NCBI GenBank assembly: GCA_937916395.1
Contig: CALFTN010000051.1
Location: 16,917-80,916 of the forward strand
Length of the DNA stretch: 64,000 nucleotides
Reading direction: 5' to 3'
DNA from: an uncultured Clostridia bacterium
Lineage (GTDB): Bacteria; Bacillota; Clostridia; Oscillospirales; Acutalibacteraceae
Shown here piece by piece: positions 24,334-33,733 of the stretch. The notes under the pieces were generated by a model. The model made no database searches. It was not told where the DNA came from and saw only the letters and a program-made list of their open reading frames with translations. Position 1 is the stretch's first letter. The number at the start of each line of letters is the position of its first letter. Position numbers and translations under genes: made by a program.

Positions 24334-26310
24334 ATGGCAGAAAAACAAATGAAAAAAAATGGGCCACCAGCAGGTGGACCTGGCAATAAAATGCGATTTG
24401 AAAAACCAGCAAATCCTGCTAAAACACTCTTAAGACTTTTAAGTTATGTTGTTAAAAACAAAGCTGTTTTAGTTTTGGTTGCTGTTCTTGTTGTTATAAG
24501 CTCTGGTGCTGGCGTTGCAGGAACTTACCTTTTAACACCAATCATAAATGAAATCGGAGCTGTTGTTCAGAACGGCACTTTTGATGTTACAAACATTATA
24601 AAATATCTTGTTATAATTGGCATCATCTATGTTTGTGGTGCTGCTGCAGGTTATGCTTATCAAAGACTTATGCTCAACATTTCACAAGGCACTCTCAATC
24701 TTTTAAGAAAAGACCTTTTTGACCATCTTCAAAGTCTTCCAATCAAGTTTTTTGATTCTCACACTCACGGCGAATTAATGAGCCGTTTTACAAATGATAC
24801 CGATACAATTCGCGAAGCAATCAGCCAGGGATTAGTACAGACAATATCTTCTCTTGTTACCGTTATTGGTATTTTTTCTATGATGATTTATATAAGCCCT
24901 GCTTTAACTGGTCTTATTATTATAATGCTCTTTGTTATGCTCGGTATAATCAAGTTTATTGGTGGAAAAAGTGCAAGCTTCTTCAGAAAGCAACAGCAAA
25001 ATATTGGTGCTGTTAATGGTTATATTGAAGAATTCATTGAAGGTCAGAGAGTTGTAAAGGTTTTCTGTCGTGAAGAAAAATCAAAAGAAAAATTTGCTTT
25101 CCATAATGAAAATTTCAGAAAATCAGCAACAAATGCTCACACTTGTGCAAGTATAATAATGCCTATTATGGGTAATCTTTCTTACTTTAATTTCGCTGCT
25201 ACTGCTACCCTTGGGGCTTTCATAATTATTCATTTTGGAACAAGTGAGCCTTCTGGTCTTGCAGGCTTTCTTCTTGGTGGCTTTGAGGGTGCTCTTACCC
25301 TCGGCTCTCTTGCAGCGTTCTTACAATACACAAGACAATTTTCAAACCCTATCAGCCAGGTTTCACAACAGCTTAACAACATTTTAGCGGCTCTCGCTGG
25401 TGCTGAAAGAATTTTTGCAATTATTGACACAAAACCAGAAGAAGATGATGGATATGTTACTTTAGTTAATGCGAAAATTGATGAAAATGGCAATATTACA
25501 GAGTGTGAAGAACGTACTGAAACATGGGCTTGGCGACACCCACACTCGGCTGACGGCTCTGTAACCTATACACTTTTAAAAGGCGATGTGCGTTTCCACG
25601 ATGTTACATTCTCGTACGATGGCAAAAAGACCGTATTAAAAAATGTTTCTCTTTATGCAAAGCCTGGTCAGAAAATCGCCTTTGTTGGTTCAACCGGTGC
25701 AGGTAAAACAACAATTACAAATCTTATAAATCGTTTTTATGATATTGATGAAGGTAAAATCACTTATGATGGAATTAATATCAAAAAAATAAAAAAAGAT
25801 GATTTAAGGCGTTCTCTTGCCATGGTTCTTCAGGATACACACCTTTTCACCGGTACTGTTGAAGACAACATACGCTATGGTAAGCTTGACGCTACACACG
25901 ATGAAATTGTTGCGGCTGCAAAGCTTTCTAATGCACACAGCTTTATAAAGAGATTGCCTGATGGTTATAACACAATGCTCACTGGTGATGGTGGCAACCT
26001 CTCACAAGGTCAGCGTCAGTTACTTGCAATAGCACGTGCTGCAGTTGCAAACCCGCCTGTGCTTATCCTGGATGAAGCAACAAGCTCAATAGACACAAGA
26101 ACAGAAAAGCTTATTGAAAAGGGTATGGATAAGCTTATGGAAAACAAGACTGTTTTTGTAATTGCTCACAGACTTTCCACTGTAAGAAACTCAAACGCAA
26201 TTATGGTGCTTGAGGATGGTCAGATTATAGAAAAAGGTGACCACGACACGCTTATAGAAGAAAAAGGGAGATATTTCAAACTTTATACAGGGCAGTTTGA
26301 ATTATCTTAA
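24334..26310 (+). CDS. ABC exporter half-transporter, second subunit
   Basis: 658-residue partner of the preceding gene. The N-terminus is a hydrophilic, Gly/Pro-rich patch (NGPPAGGPGNK), then six membrane helices and an ATPase with Walker A GSTGAGKTT, signature LSQGQRQL and Walker B VLILDEATS with the catalytic Glu, so this half carries the consensus chemistry. An insertion of about 40 residues with acidic and Trp residues lies between the membrane domain and the ATPase (KIDENGNITECEERTETWAW), a feature seen in YheH-type heterodimeric exporters. The ATG follows AAGAAAGGAG. A strong terminator lies just after the stop, closing the three-gene operon. Confidence 0.9.
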   Translation: MAEKQMKKNGPPAGGPGNKMRFEKPANPAKTLLRLLSYVVKNKAVLVLVAVLVVISSGAGVAGTYLLTPIINEIGAVVQNGTFDVTNIIKYLVIIGIIYVCGAAAGYAYQRLMLNISQGTLNLLRKDLFDHLQSLPIKFFDSHTHGELMSRFTNDTDTIREAISQGLVQTISSLVTVIGIFSMMIYISPALTGLIIIMLFVMLGIIKFIGGKSASFFRKQQQNIGAVNGYIEEFIEGQRVVKVFCREEKSKEKFAFHNENFRKSATNAHTCASIIMPIMGNLSYFNFAATATLGAFIIIHFGTSEPSGLAGFLLGGFEGALTLGSLAAFLQYTRQFSNPISQVSQQLNNILAALAGAERIFAIIDTKPEEDDGYVTLVNAKIDENGNITECEERTETWAWRHPHSADGSVTYTLLKGDVRFHDVTFSYDGKKTVLKNVSLYAKPGQKIAFVGSTGAGKTTITNLINRFYDIDEGKITYDGINIKKIKKDDLRRSLAMVLQDTHLFTGTVEDNIRYGKLDATHDEIVAAAKLSNAHSFIKRLPDGYNTMLTGDGGNLSQGQRQLLAIARAAVANPPVLILDEATSSIDTRTEKLIEKGMDKLMENKTVFVIAHRLSTVRNSNAIMVLEDGQIIEKGDHDTLIEEKGRYFKLYTGQFELS

Positions 26311-26316
26311 AACCTA

Positions 26317-26355
26317 AGCAGGTCAAGGCTTTCAAGCCTTTCGACCTGCTTTTTT
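26317..26355 (+). terminator. Intrinsic terminator after the ABC exporter operon
   Basis: AGCAGGTC (26317-26324) pairs with GACCTGCT (26343-26350), with a nested AAGGCTT/AAGCCTT stem, followed by six T. Confidence 0.9.
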
Positions 26356-26389
26356 CTGCGTTACAAATATTAAGATTTTGTAATAAGTA

Positions 26390-26417
26390 TTGAGAATTTT
26401 TTAAAATTTAGTATAAT
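26390..26417 (+). promoter_or_regulatory. Putative sigma-A promoter of the O-antigen-ligase-like gene
   Basis: TTGAGA (26390-26395), a 16-base spacer and TATAAT (26412-26417), about 50 bases before the ATG. Confidence 0.55.
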
Positions 26418-26465
26418 AGAATAAAAATATAATAAATAAAATAGAAAATTTGCGTGGTATTTATT

Positions 26466-27944
26466 ATGAATAATATATTAAAATCTGAAAAGTCAGTAAA
26501 GACCTTAGCAGAAATACGCAAATTCCTGTTAAGTGACAGATGGATGGTTGCTCTCGCACTTTTCACAATGATAATCGCCTGTCTTCACTCACATTTCCCT
26601 AAAGAAGACTTTCACATCTGGGGCTCCGTTGTTTTAGGGTATATAACAGGCGTTTGCTTCCTGCTCACGGGTGACATTATGGCAATGCTCATCCCTACAC
26701 TCTTTACCTATATTATTGCAATGCGATGTTACAACTCGCTTGAAGCTTTCAGCAAAATATGGTATCTTGCGATACCTCTTGCTTTTATGCTGTTGTTTAA
26801 TCTTATTTATTACGGCAAAAAACCAAGCTTTAAAGGTTCGCAATTTTTCCCTATGCTTTTTGTGTCGCTCGCCGTTACTCTCGGTGGTGTTGGTGTTATT
26901 TCTGCTGAGGATTATTTTGCTGGTGCATCAATTTACAATATGCTTGGTATTGGATTTGGAATGCTTTTTATCTATTGCATATTCTTTCCAAGAATTAATA
27001 TAACAAACGAATACTCTCTTATTGATAAGCTTTCAAAAATAATGGTTATGGTAGGGCTTACTGCGGCTCTTATGATTTTTGCCCACTACTTAATAAACAT
27101 TAATGATGTTATGGATACGGGTAGTACTCTCTATATGAGGTGGCGCAACAATACTTCAACAATTCTTATGATTGCTTTGCCTTTCACTTTCTTCAGAGCA
27201 AATAAATCGCCTTATTCAATTATCATTGGTTTTATTTATTATATGGCGATGCTTCTTACCGGCTCTCGTGGTGGTATGGTGTTTGGTACTATTGAACTTG
27301 CTATGTGTATTGTTATGTTCGTTCTATACGACAAGCGTCGCCGCCTTGCTTATGCTATAATTTGTGGTTGCTTTGTTGTTGCCGCACTTATTTATCTTCC
27401 TGAAATAACACAGTTTTTAAACCACACCTTGAAACGTCTTTTTAACGTTCTTAACGAATTCCTTATGGGAGGCGAAGATACCGAAACAAGAGTTAGACAC
27501 TACGCTCGTGGTATACAGGATTATTTAAACAACCCTGTTTTTGGCACAGGTCTTGGTAATATGACCAATCGTGATATTTTCAAAAACAAGCCCGGTGCTC
27601 TTTGCTGGTATCATTGTGAGCCTATTCAGATTGCTGGTAGCTTCGGTACTGTTGGAATTATTGCATATATTTACCAGTTCGCAAAACGAAATATATTAAT
27701 CTGGAAAAAAGCTACACTTTTCAATATGACGATATTCTTGTCTTACATAAGCCTCGAATTAATGTCACTTGTAAATCCTGGTATTCTCTGCCCTGTACCA
27801 TATCTTTTACTCATAACAATTTTTATGATTATTGTTGAAAAATGTGATGATGGAGAAGCACAGGAAAAAATACCAGTTTTAAAGAAATTCAGAGATAAAC
27901 GAAAAGCTAAGAAAAAAGCAAACAAAGAATTAGTAACAAAATAA
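26466..27944 (+). CDS. O-antigen ligase / Wzy_C-like polytopic membrane protein
   Basis: 492-residue protein with about eleven hydrophobic segments and a large loop at residues 325-380. The loop contains ETRVRHYARGIQDYLNNPVFGTGLGNM, the Wzy_C signature in which an Arg and the GxGxGN-type turn are conserved; after it comes HCEPIQIAGSFGTVG. Such enzymes ligate or polymerise surface glycans or teichoic-acid-like chains outside the membrane. The ATG at 26466 was preferred over a GTG four codons upstream. The C-terminal tail is highly basic (RDKRKAKKKANKE) and cytoplasmic. No glycosyltransferase cluster surrounds it, so the substrate is open. Confidence 0.8.
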   Translation: MNNILKSEKSVKTLAEIRKFLLSDRWMVALALFTMIIACLHSHFPKEDFHIWGSVVLGYITGVCFLLTGDIMAMLIPTLFTYIIAMRCYNSLEAFSKIWYLAIPLAFMLLFNLIYYGKKPSFKGSQFFPMLFVSLAVTLGGVGVISAEDYFAGASIYNMLGIGFGMLFIYCIFFPRINITNEYSLIDKLSKIMVMVGLTAALMIFAHYLININDVMDTGSTLYMRWRNNTSTILMIALPFTFFRANKSPYSIIIGFIYYMAMLLTGSRGGMVFGTIELAMCIVMFVLYDKRRRLAYAIICGCFVVAALIYLPEITQFLNHTLKRLFNVLNEFLMGGEDTETRVRHYARGIQDYLNNPVFGTGLGNMTNRDIFKNKPGALCWYHCEPIQIAGSFGTVGIIAYIYQFAKRNILIWKKATLFNMTIFLSYISLELMSLVNPGILCPVPYLLLITIFMIIVEKCDDGEAQEKIPVLKKFRDKRKAKKKANKELVTK

Positions 27945-27977
27945 AAAATGTCGGTAGAAAAAACTACCGACATTTTT
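27944..27977. terminator. Bidirectional terminator between the O-antigen-ligase-like gene and lexA
   Basis: A perfect 14-bp stem (27944-27957 with 27964-27977, core ATGTCGGTAG/CTACCGACAT), A-run before and T-run after. Confidence 0.9.
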
Positions 27978-27982
27978 ATTTT

Positions 27983-28573
27983 TTAATAATATCTGATTAA
28001 CGAAACCACTTTACCTAAAATTACAACTTCATTCGTAATAATTGGTTCAAACTCATCGTTTTCAGGTTGAAGACGAAAATGACCGTTTTCTTTAAAGAAG
28101 CGTTTAACTGTCGCTTCATCTTCTAGCATAGCTACAACGATGTCGCCATTGTTTGCATAAGGTGTTTTTTCTGCAATTACAATATCACCATCGTGAATAC
28201 CTGCCCAGAGCATACTCTCGCCACGAACCTTTAAAGCAAATAATGGCTTATCACGAGAGACTCTGCCACCATAAGGAATATAGCCTTCTATCTGTTCAAC
28301 CGCAAGAATAGGAATACCTGCTGTTACAGTACCGATAAGCGGAACTTGTGTAAAGCTTTCATCCTGACCTAAAATACGAATAGCTCTTTTTAAAAGTGGG
28401 TCACGAAGAATATAACCTGCTTTTTCAAGTGCCTGAAGATGAGCGTGAACTGTAGAGGTAGACTTCAAACCAACCGCAGCACCGATTTCTCTGATTGATG
28501 GTGGCACGCCACCTTGAGAGCGCTCAACTAAAAACTCGTAAATTCTTTTTTGTGTATCCGAAATTTTTTCCAT
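27983..28573 (-). CDS. lexA: SOS regulator LexA
   Basis: Repressor of the DNA-damage response that cleaves itself when RecA filaments form. The 196-residue protein has the N-terminal winged helix ([30 protein letters not shown]), the cleavage site Ala85-Gly86 in VTAGIP, the catalytic Ser120 in GESMLWAG and the catalytic Lys157 in ATVKRFF. Everything needed for autoproteolysis is present. GGAGGTG lies before the ATG. A sigma-A promoter with an overlapping palindrome lies just upstream and fits autorepression. The gene is monocistronic. Confidence 0.97.
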   Translation of the reverse strand: MEKISDTQKRIYEFLVERSQGGVPPSIREIGAAVGLKSTSTVHAHLQALEKAGYILRDPLLKRAIRILGQDESFTQVPLIGTVTAGIPILAVEQIEGYIPYGGRVSRDKPLFALKVRGESMLWAGIHDGDIVIAEKTPYANNGDIVVAMLEDEATVKRFFKENGHFRLQPENDEFEPIITNEVVILGKVVSLIRYY

Positions 28574-28605
28574 AAAAGCACCTCCACTTTCTATGTTATG
28601 AGGTC

Positions 28606-28646
28606 ATTATAACACACCTACACCCAAAATGTCAAACATTTGTTTG
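28606..28646 (-). promoter_or_regulatory. lexA promoter with candidate LexA operator
   Basis: On the minus strand TTGACA (28630-28635) and TATAAT (28606-28611) are spaced by 18 bases. The sequence CAAACATTTGTTTG (28633-28646) overlaps the -35 and has perfect half-sites CAAAC/GTTTG around four bases. It resembles the Gram-positive LexA box (GAAC-N4-GTTC) with A for G. Confidence 0.65.
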
Positions 28647-28691
28647 TAATTTTTTAAAAAATTTTTTCATATTGTTTTCTGAGGTGATATA

Positions 28692-29552
28692 ATGTATAAA
28701 ATCTTAACTTTCAGAACCCTTTGTGTCATTTCTGCTATAATATGTATATTGATGATTTTTTCATCAGTTGCGAACACATTTTTGCCTGTTTTAGCCGTAT
28801 TTAAAGAAACGCAAAAAGAAGTATTAATTATAATGTACCATCAGATAAGTGAAAACAGCTCCCTTTGGGGTGACTATGTGATTCCTGAAAATTTGCTCGT
28901 TTCTGATTTTGAATACCTGAAAAACAATGGATTTACTGCTGTTAAAATAAAAGATTTAATAGACTTTACAAATGGGAAAAAGGATTTACCCGACAAAAGT
29001 GTTGTAATAACGTTTGACGATGGTCAGAGAAGCTTTCTCACAAAGGTTGTGCCTCTTTTAGAAAAATATAATTTCCCAGCAAATGTAAATATAGTTGGCT
29101 CTCTTATTGATTTATATACTGAAAATGGCGAAACCGATGACCGCTATGCCTATCTTAACTGGAACGACCTAAAAATCCTATCCCAGCATCCTCTTGTTGA
29201 AATTGGGCACCATTCTTATAACTTCCACTCATTAGGTCTTCGCAGAGGTATGGGTAAAATTTATGGTGAAAGTAACTCTGTCTATAGCGAAATAATAAAA
29301 ACCGATATTGAAACGCTCAACAACAAGCTGCTTTCTAACATCGGTTTTGTACCTTTTATTATGGCATACCCTTATGGTATTAAAAATAAAACTCTTGAAG
29401 AAATAGTAAAATCAGAGGGCTTTTCTGTAACATTAAGCTGCAGAGAAAGTGTTAACAAAATTTCTGTTGGTGATGAATTATTTGATTTAGGTCGATTTAA
29501 CCGTCCTTACAAATATAGTGCAAACACATTCTTTACAGAGATAGTAACCTGA
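28692..29552 (+). CDS. Membrane-anchored polysaccharide deacetylase (CE4-type)
   Basis: 286-residue protein with an uncleaved N-terminal signal anchor (LCVISAIICILMIFSSVANTF, residues 10-30), so it should act outside the membrane on peptidoglycan or another acetylated glycan. The NodB domain has the metal/catalytic motif TFDDG (residues 107-111) and the histidine pair in GHHSYNFHS (H174 and H179). The four-residue spacing of the two histidines is one longer than in the classical HTxxH motif. The MAYPYG segment is the last conserved motif. The ATG follows GAGGTGA. The stop overlaps that of the convergent aroK by 20 bases. Confidence 0.87.
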   Translation: MYKILTFRTLCVISAIICILMIFSSVANTFLPVLAVFKETQKEVLIIMYHQISENSSLWGDYVIPENLLVSDFEYLKNNGFTAVKIKDLIDFTNGKKDLPDKSVVITFDDGQRSFLTKVVPLLEKYNFPANVNIVGSLIDLYTENGETDDRYAYLNWNDLKILSQHPLVEIGHHSYNFHSLGLRRGMGKIYGESNSVYSEIIKTDIETLNNKLLSNIGFVPFIMAYPYGIKNKTLEEIVKSEGFSVTLSCRESVNKISVGDELFDLGRFNRPYKYSANTFFTEIVT

Positions 29553-30030
29553 TGATTTTCTCTACACATTCTTCTGCCGTTAAATTATCACAATCAATTT
29601 TAATGTCAGCATATTTTTCATAAAGTGGTTTTCGCTCTTTAAAAATATCATCAACTGTATTTCCATTCGTTAAAACAACGCCTCGGGATTTTATATCACC
29701 GATTCTCCTTTTTATTTCATCAATTGGCAAAGAAAGATAAACGATTACCCCATTTTCTTTTAATTGATTCATAGCTCTTTCACCAAAGACAGCACTACCA
29801 CCAGTTGCAATAACAGAATTTTTAAAATCAGCATTTAGAATTATATCTTCTTCTATATTTAAAAAAGCTTTTGTGCCATTATCCTTTATGATGTCACAAA
29901 GGCTTTTTTTATATTTCTCCTGAATCAGAAGGTCTGTGTCTGTAAAAGATAATAAAAGTGATTTTGCAAGAAGAACGCCAATGGTACTCTTACCAACTGC
30001 AGGCATTCCAATAAGAACAACATTTTTCAT
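29533..30030 (-). CDS. aroK: Shikimate kinase AroK
   Basis: Phosphorylates shikimate in aromatic amino acid synthesis. The 165-residue P-loop protein shows Walker A GMPAVGKST (7-15), the shikimate-binding DTD motif in FTDTDLLI, and GGSAVF near residue 78, where the family has GGG or GGS. The lid (ESRR-like) is represented by KSRGVVLTNG. Length is normal. No other shikimate genes are adjacent. It converges with the deacetylase gene. Confidence 0.92.
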   Translation of the reverse strand: MKNVVLIGMPAVGKSTIGVLLAKSLLLSFTDTDLLIQEKYKKSLCDIIKDNGTKAFLNIEEDIILNADFKNSVIATGGSAVFGERAMNQLKENGVIVYLSLPIDEIKRRIGDIKSRGVVLTNGNTVDDIFKERKPLYEKYADIKIDCDNLTAEECVEKIIRLLSL

Positions 30031-30133
30031 AAAAAGTCACCCCAAAAATGCACAAATTTTCAAGCTTTTTTTCTTGATTTTATCACTCATTTTTAGAAAA
30101 CGCAAGGTTATATTTTTAACAAGGTGAATTCTA

Positions 30134-30162
30134 TTGACAAAAAATACAGCGTGAATTATAAT
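30134..30162 (+). promoter_or_regulatory. Sigma-A promoter of pflB-pflA
   Basis: TTGACA (30134-30139), a 17-base spacer and TATAAT (30157-30162). This near-consensus promoter precedes a leader of about 105 bases. Confidence 0.85.
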
Positions 30163-30211
30163 TTAGTTAATAGAGTTAAAAATCAGCCTATTGATTTGTG
30201 CAAAACATACA

Positions 30212-30231
30212 TAAATCAATTTGTTGATTTA
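30212..30231 (+). promoter_or_regulatory. Perfect inverted repeat in the pflB leader
   Basis: TAAATCAA (30212-30219) and TTGATTTA (30224-30231) form a perfect 8-bp stem with loop TTTG, about 45 bases before the pflB ATG. It could be an operator or an mRNA hairpin. It is not the standard FNR or Rex site. Confidence 0.5.
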
Positions 30232-30274
30232 CCCACATTTTAAAGTTGTATTCTTACAACAAAGGAGAAAAATT

Positions 30275-32509
30275 ATGAACTTTGAACAATGGAACGGTTT
30301 TGTTGATGGTGAATGGCGACACATAATTGATGTTCGTGATTTCATTCAGAGAAACTATACACCTTACCATGGTGATGGTGCATTTTTAAAAGGTGCTACA
30401 GAAAGAACAAAAAATTTAACTAAAAAATTCTACGACCTTTGCGAAGAAGAAAAAAAGGCTGGCGGTGTACTTGATATTGACACAGAACACGTTGCCTCTC
30501 CATGCAGTTATGCGCCTGGCTACCTTGATAAAGAAAATGAGCTTATTGTTGGTGTTCAGACAGATGCTCCGTTAAAAAGAGGTGTTCACCCATTTGGTGG
30601 TATCAGAATGGCTCGTGACGCTTGTAAGGCTTATGGCTACGAGCTTTCTCAGAAGGTTGAAGATTATTTCAAATACAGAACTACTCACAACGATGGCGTT
30701 TTCAGAATTTACACAGACGAAATGCGTGCGGCTCGTCACTGCGCTCTTTTAACAGGTCTTCCTGATGCTTATGGCCGTGGCAGAATTATTGGTGACTATC
30801 GTAGAGTTGCACTTTATGGTATTGATGCACTTATCGAAAAGAAAAAAGAAGATAAACGTCAGCTCGGTTTAGAAAATGCTACTGCTGAATCAATGAATTT
30901 ACTTGAAGAACTCTATAAACAAATTGAGTTCTTAGGTCTTCTTAAAGAAATGGCAAAATTGTATGGTTTTGATATTTCAAGACCTGCACAGAACGCAAAA
31001 GAAGCAATTCAATGGACATATTTCGGCTACCTTGCTGCTAACAAAGAGCAGAATGGTGCTGCTATGTCTTTTGGTAGAACAAGCACATTCTTCGATATTT
31101 ATATTGAAAGAGATATTAAAGCTGGTATTCTTACAGAAGAAGAAGCACAGGAGCTCATTGACGATTTAGTGTTAAAGCTTCGTATGTGCCGTCATTTAAG
31201 AACACCTGAATATAACGAGCTTTTCGGTGGCGACCCAATGTGGATTACCGAAAGCGTTGGTGGTATGGGTGAAGATAACAGAACACTTGTTACAAAAACT
31301 TCTTTCCGTATGCTCAATACTCTTCGCACATTAGGTCCTGCTCCAGAACCAAATCTTACAGTTCTCTGGAGTTATCGTTTACCGGAGGGATTTAAAAAAT
31401 TCTGTGCTGAGCTTTCTATTGAAACAGATGCTATTCAATATGAAAATGACGACTTAATGAGAAACGACTACGGCGATGACTACGCAATTGCTTGCTGTGT
31501 TTCTGCTATGAAGATTGGTAAGCAAATGCAGTTCTTCGGTGCTAGAACAAACCTTGCAAAGCTTTTACTCATAACTCTTAACGGTGGTGTCGATAATGTA
31601 TTCGGTACAAAAATCGGTCCACAAATGGAAGTAATGAGCGACGATGTTCTAGATTTCGACAAGGTTATGGAGCGTTTCAGAATTTATCTTTCATGGCTTT
31701 GTAAGCTTTATGTTAATACAATGAATACAATTCACTTTATGCACGATAAATACGCTTATGAAAGAACTCAAATGGCTCTTCATAACACTGATGTTCAGCG
31801 TCTTATGGCATTTGGTGTTGCTGGTCTCTCAGTTATTGCAGACTCACTTTCTGCAATCAAATACGCTAAGGTTACTCCTATTAAAGATAAAGAAACCGGA
31901 CTTATTGTTGACTTCAGCATTGAAGGAGACTTCCCTAAATTTGGTAACGATGATGAGCGTGTAGACTTAATTGCACAGAACCTCATTCGTGACACAATTA
32001 CCGAACTCAGAAAAACACCAACTTACAGAGATGCAAAACATACTCTTTCTGTTCTTACAATTACGTCTAACGTTGTTTATGGTAAGAAAACAGGTGCTAC
32101 ACCTGATGGCAGAAAGAAGGGCGAACCATTTGCACCAGGTGCAAACCCAATGCATAACCGCGAAGTAAACGGTGCTCTTGCCTCTCTTAACTCTGTTGCA
32201 AAGCTCTCTTATTGTGATGCGAGAGACGGTATTTCTAACACATTCTCAATAGTTCCAGAAGCTCTTGGTAACTCTTTAGAAGACAGAGTAGAAAACCTTG
32301 TAAGTATCCTTAACGGTTACTTCCTTAACAATGCTCACCACATAAATGTTAATGTTTTAAACAGAGAAACTCTTCTTAAAGCGTATGAGCATCCAGAAGA
32401 TTACCCTAACCTTACAATTCGTGTTTCTGGCTACGCTGTTAACTTCTGCAAGCTCTCAAAAGAACAACAAAAAGAAGTTATTATGAGAACCTTCCACGAA
32501 GCTGTTTAA
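30275..32509 (+). CDS. pflB: Formate C-acetyltransferase (pyruvate formate-lyase) PflB
   Basis: Glycyl-radical enzyme that splits pyruvate with CoA into acetyl-CoA and formate, central to mixed-acid fermentation under anaerobic conditions. The 744-residue protein has the adjacent catalytic cysteines in AIACCVSAM near residue 410 and the glycyl-radical loop [10 protein letters not shown] near the C-terminus, with the radical Gly in RVSGYAV. The start at the ATG (MNFEQWNGF) follows AAAGGAG; a longer frame reads through the leader. The activase gene pflA follows two bases after its stop, and the pair has a strong promoter. Confidence 0.97.
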   Translation: MNFEQWNGFVDGEWRHIIDVRDFIQRNYTPYHGDGAFLKGATERTKNLTKKFYDLCEEEKKAGGVLDIDTEHVASPCSYAPGYLDKENELIVGVQTDAPLKRGVHPFGGIRMARDACKAYGYELSQKVEDYFKYRTTHNDGVFRIYTDEMRAARHCALLTGLPDAYGRGRIIGDYRRVALYGIDALIEKKKEDKRQLGLENATAESMNLLEELYKQIEFLGLLKEMAKLYGFDISRPAQNAKEAIQWTYFGYLAANKEQNGAAMSFGRTSTFFDIYIERDIKAGILTEEEAQELIDDLVLKLRMCRHLRTPEYNELFGGDPMWITESVGGMGEDNRTLVTKTSFRMLNTLRTLGPAPEPNLTVLWSYRLPEGFKKFCAELSIETDAIQYENDDLMRNDYGDDYAIACCVSAMKIGKQMQFFGARTNLAKLLLITLNGGVDNVFGTKIGPQMEVMSDDVLDFDKVMERFRIYLSWLCKLYVNTMNTIHFMHDKYAYERTQMALHNTDVQRLMAFGVAGLSVIADSLSAIKYAKVTPIKDKETGLIVDFSIEGDFPKFGNDDERVDLIAQNLIRDTITELRKTPTYRDAKHTLSVLTITSNVVYGKKTGATPDGRKKGEPFAPGANPMHNREVNGALASLNSVAKLSYCDARDGISNTFSIVPEALGNSLEDRVENLVSILNGYFLNNAHHINVNVLNRETLLKAYEHPEDYPNLTIRVSGYAVNFCKLSKEQQKEVIMRTFHEAV

Positions 32510-32511
32510 TT

Positions 32512-33213
32512 ATGACTGGTAGAATTCATTCTTTTCAAAGTCTTGGCACAGCAGATGGCCCAGGTGTGAGAGCAGTAGTTTTTATGCAAGGATGTCCATT
32601 AAGATGTGCTTGTTGCCATAACCCTGACACATGGGATTTTAATGGTGGCACTGAAGTAACTGCTGAAGAAGTTTTTACAAAGATTAAAAGACTTAAAAAC
32701 TATTTTGGTAAAGATGGTGGTGTTACCGTTTCAGGTGGCGAACCACTTATGCAACCAAAATTTATAAAGGCACTTTTTATGCTTTGTAAAACTGATGGAA
32801 TTACTACAGCAATTGATACTTCTGGCTGTGTGCTTAACGATAGTGTAAAAGAGGTTTTAAAGCTAACCGATACTGTGCTTTTAGATTATAAATACATCAC
32901 CGACGAGCTTTATAAGACTAAAGTTGGTTGCGAAAAAGCAAAGGTTGATGAATTTTTAGAGTATCTCGATAGCCAGAATATTAACACATGGATAAGACAA
33001 GTTATTATTAAAGATTTGAATAATAACGAAGCTTCTGTAAAAGCTCTCAAGGAACTAAAAGAAAAATATTCCTGCATTAAAAAAATTGAACTTTTACCAT
33101 TCAAAAAGCTATGTATTGAAAAATACGAAAAATTAAATCTTCAATTTCCACTCGCAGAAACTAAAGAAACAACAAAACAGGAAATTGAAAGCTTGTCTGA
33201 ATTTTTAAAATGA
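32512..33213 (+). CDS. pflA: Pyruvate formate-lyase activating enzyme PflA
   Basis: Radical-SAM activase that installs the glycyl radical on PflB. The 4Fe-4S motif CPLRCACC (CxxxCxxC) lies at about residues 29-36 in MQGCPLRCACCHNPDTW. Other family features are GGVTVSGGEPLMQP for SAM contact and LLDYKY, and the LELLPFHKLG-type segment appears as IELLPFKKLC near the end. The 233-residue length fits. The ATG lies two bases after the pflB stop, so translation is coupled. A strong terminator follows. Confidence 0.95.
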   Translation: MTGRIHSFQSLGTADGPGVRAVVFMQGCPLRCACCHNPDTWDFNGGTEVTAEEVFTKIKRLKNYFGKDGGVTVSGGEPLMQPKFIKALFMLCKTDGITTAIDTSGCVLNDSVKEVLKLTDTVLLDYKYITDELYKTKVGCEKAKVDEFLEYLDSQNINTWIRQVIIKDLNNNEASVKALKELKEKYSCIKKIELLPFKKLCIEKYEKLNLQFPLAETKETTKQEIESLSEFLK

Positions 33214-33228
33214 AATAAAAATGTTATA

Positions 33229-33276
33229 AAAAAAGACTACAAACTTACTGAGAAAGGTAAGCTTGTAGTCTTTTTT
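33229..33276 (+). terminator. Intrinsic terminator after pflA
   Basis: A 20-bp stem (33229-33248 with 33257-33276) with one mismatch, core GACTACAA/TTGTAGTC, ending in six T. Confidence 0.9.
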
Positions 33277-33371
33277 GTGGTAAAATGTAGTTGATGAAAA
33301 AATAATAAAAATTTCAGACCCGATATATACAGTTTCAGGCAGATGAATTACTTGGAAAATTATAAAAAAAC

Positions 33372-33401
33372 ACAAGGAATAACCAAAAGGTTGTTCCTTG
33401 T
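33372..33401 (-). terminator. Minus-strand terminator next to the displaced tRNA end
   Basis: A 13-bp stem (33372-33384 with 33389-33401, one G-T pair) around AAAA. In the minus direction a run of seven T follows, so it would stop transcription arriving from the tRNA side. Confidence 0.8.
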
Positions 33402-33402
33402 A

Positions 33403-33425
33403 TTTGGTCGGAGTGAAGAGACTCG
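33403..33425 (-). repeat. Direct repeat of the tRNA-Pro 3' end (putative distal attachment site)
   Basis: These 23 bases match 35955-35977 exactly. The tRNA part covers the CCA end, acceptor strand, and T-arm 3' half of tRNA-Pro. It is in the same orientation as the intact tRNA, 2,552 bases away. This is the pattern left when an element integrates at a tRNA 3' end. Confidence 0.75.
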
Positions 33426-33490
33426 TGGGGCGGTGCCCCACGAATAAATTCGATTATGTTCGGCTTCGCCGAGAGTCGTTCGAGTCTCTT
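33416..33490. repeat. Nested palindromic block
   Basis: An outer pair AAGAGACTCG/CGAGTCTCTT (33416-33425 with 33481-33490) encloses CGTGGGGC/GCCCCACG (33424-33442) and TCGGC/GCCGA (33460-33472). It resembles the GC-rich palindromic repeats scattered in clostridial intergenic DNA. Confidence 0.55.
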
Positions 33491-33514
33491 TCCCAATTTT
33501 TTCATTACAAAAAT

Positions 33515-33549
33515 AAAAACAGCAATACCTAAAAGGTATTACTGTTTTT
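33515..33549. terminator. Hairpin with flanking A and T runs
   Basis: AAAAACAG-C-AATACCT pairs with AGGTATT-A-CTGTTTTT (33515-33530 with 33534-33549), with one internal mismatch. It may terminate in either direction. Confidence 0.65.
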
Positions 33550-33646
33550 ATGGTCGAGTGGCGTTATAGTAATCAAGCGTAAACCCACATAAATACTAGG
33601 TTTTTCGCAGCCATAAACAGTATATATACTGTGATTACTATATTTT

Positions 33647-33733
33647 ATGCACAAGAAACTCGATGTCTGCGCAAGAAAAAATGAAGAATGTGAAAAATTG
33701 CTAGCGGAGATGGTTGAGCGAATAAAAGTTTAG
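33647..33733 (+). pseudogene. Short open frame of 28 codons, possible gene remnant
   Basis: The frame begins at an ATG and encodes MHKKLDVCARKNEECEKLLA plus eight more residues, a charged helical stretch. There is no ribosome-binding site, and the frame is closed just upstream by TGA. It reads like the C-terminal end of a longer helical protein, perhaps a recombinase or DNA-binding protein, but no family is recognised. It may equally be chance. Confidence 0.25.

Noticed and set aside
33647..33733. Integrase remnant
   Set aside because: The 28-codon frame has no recombinase motif and no ribosome site; it is listed only as a possible gene remnant.
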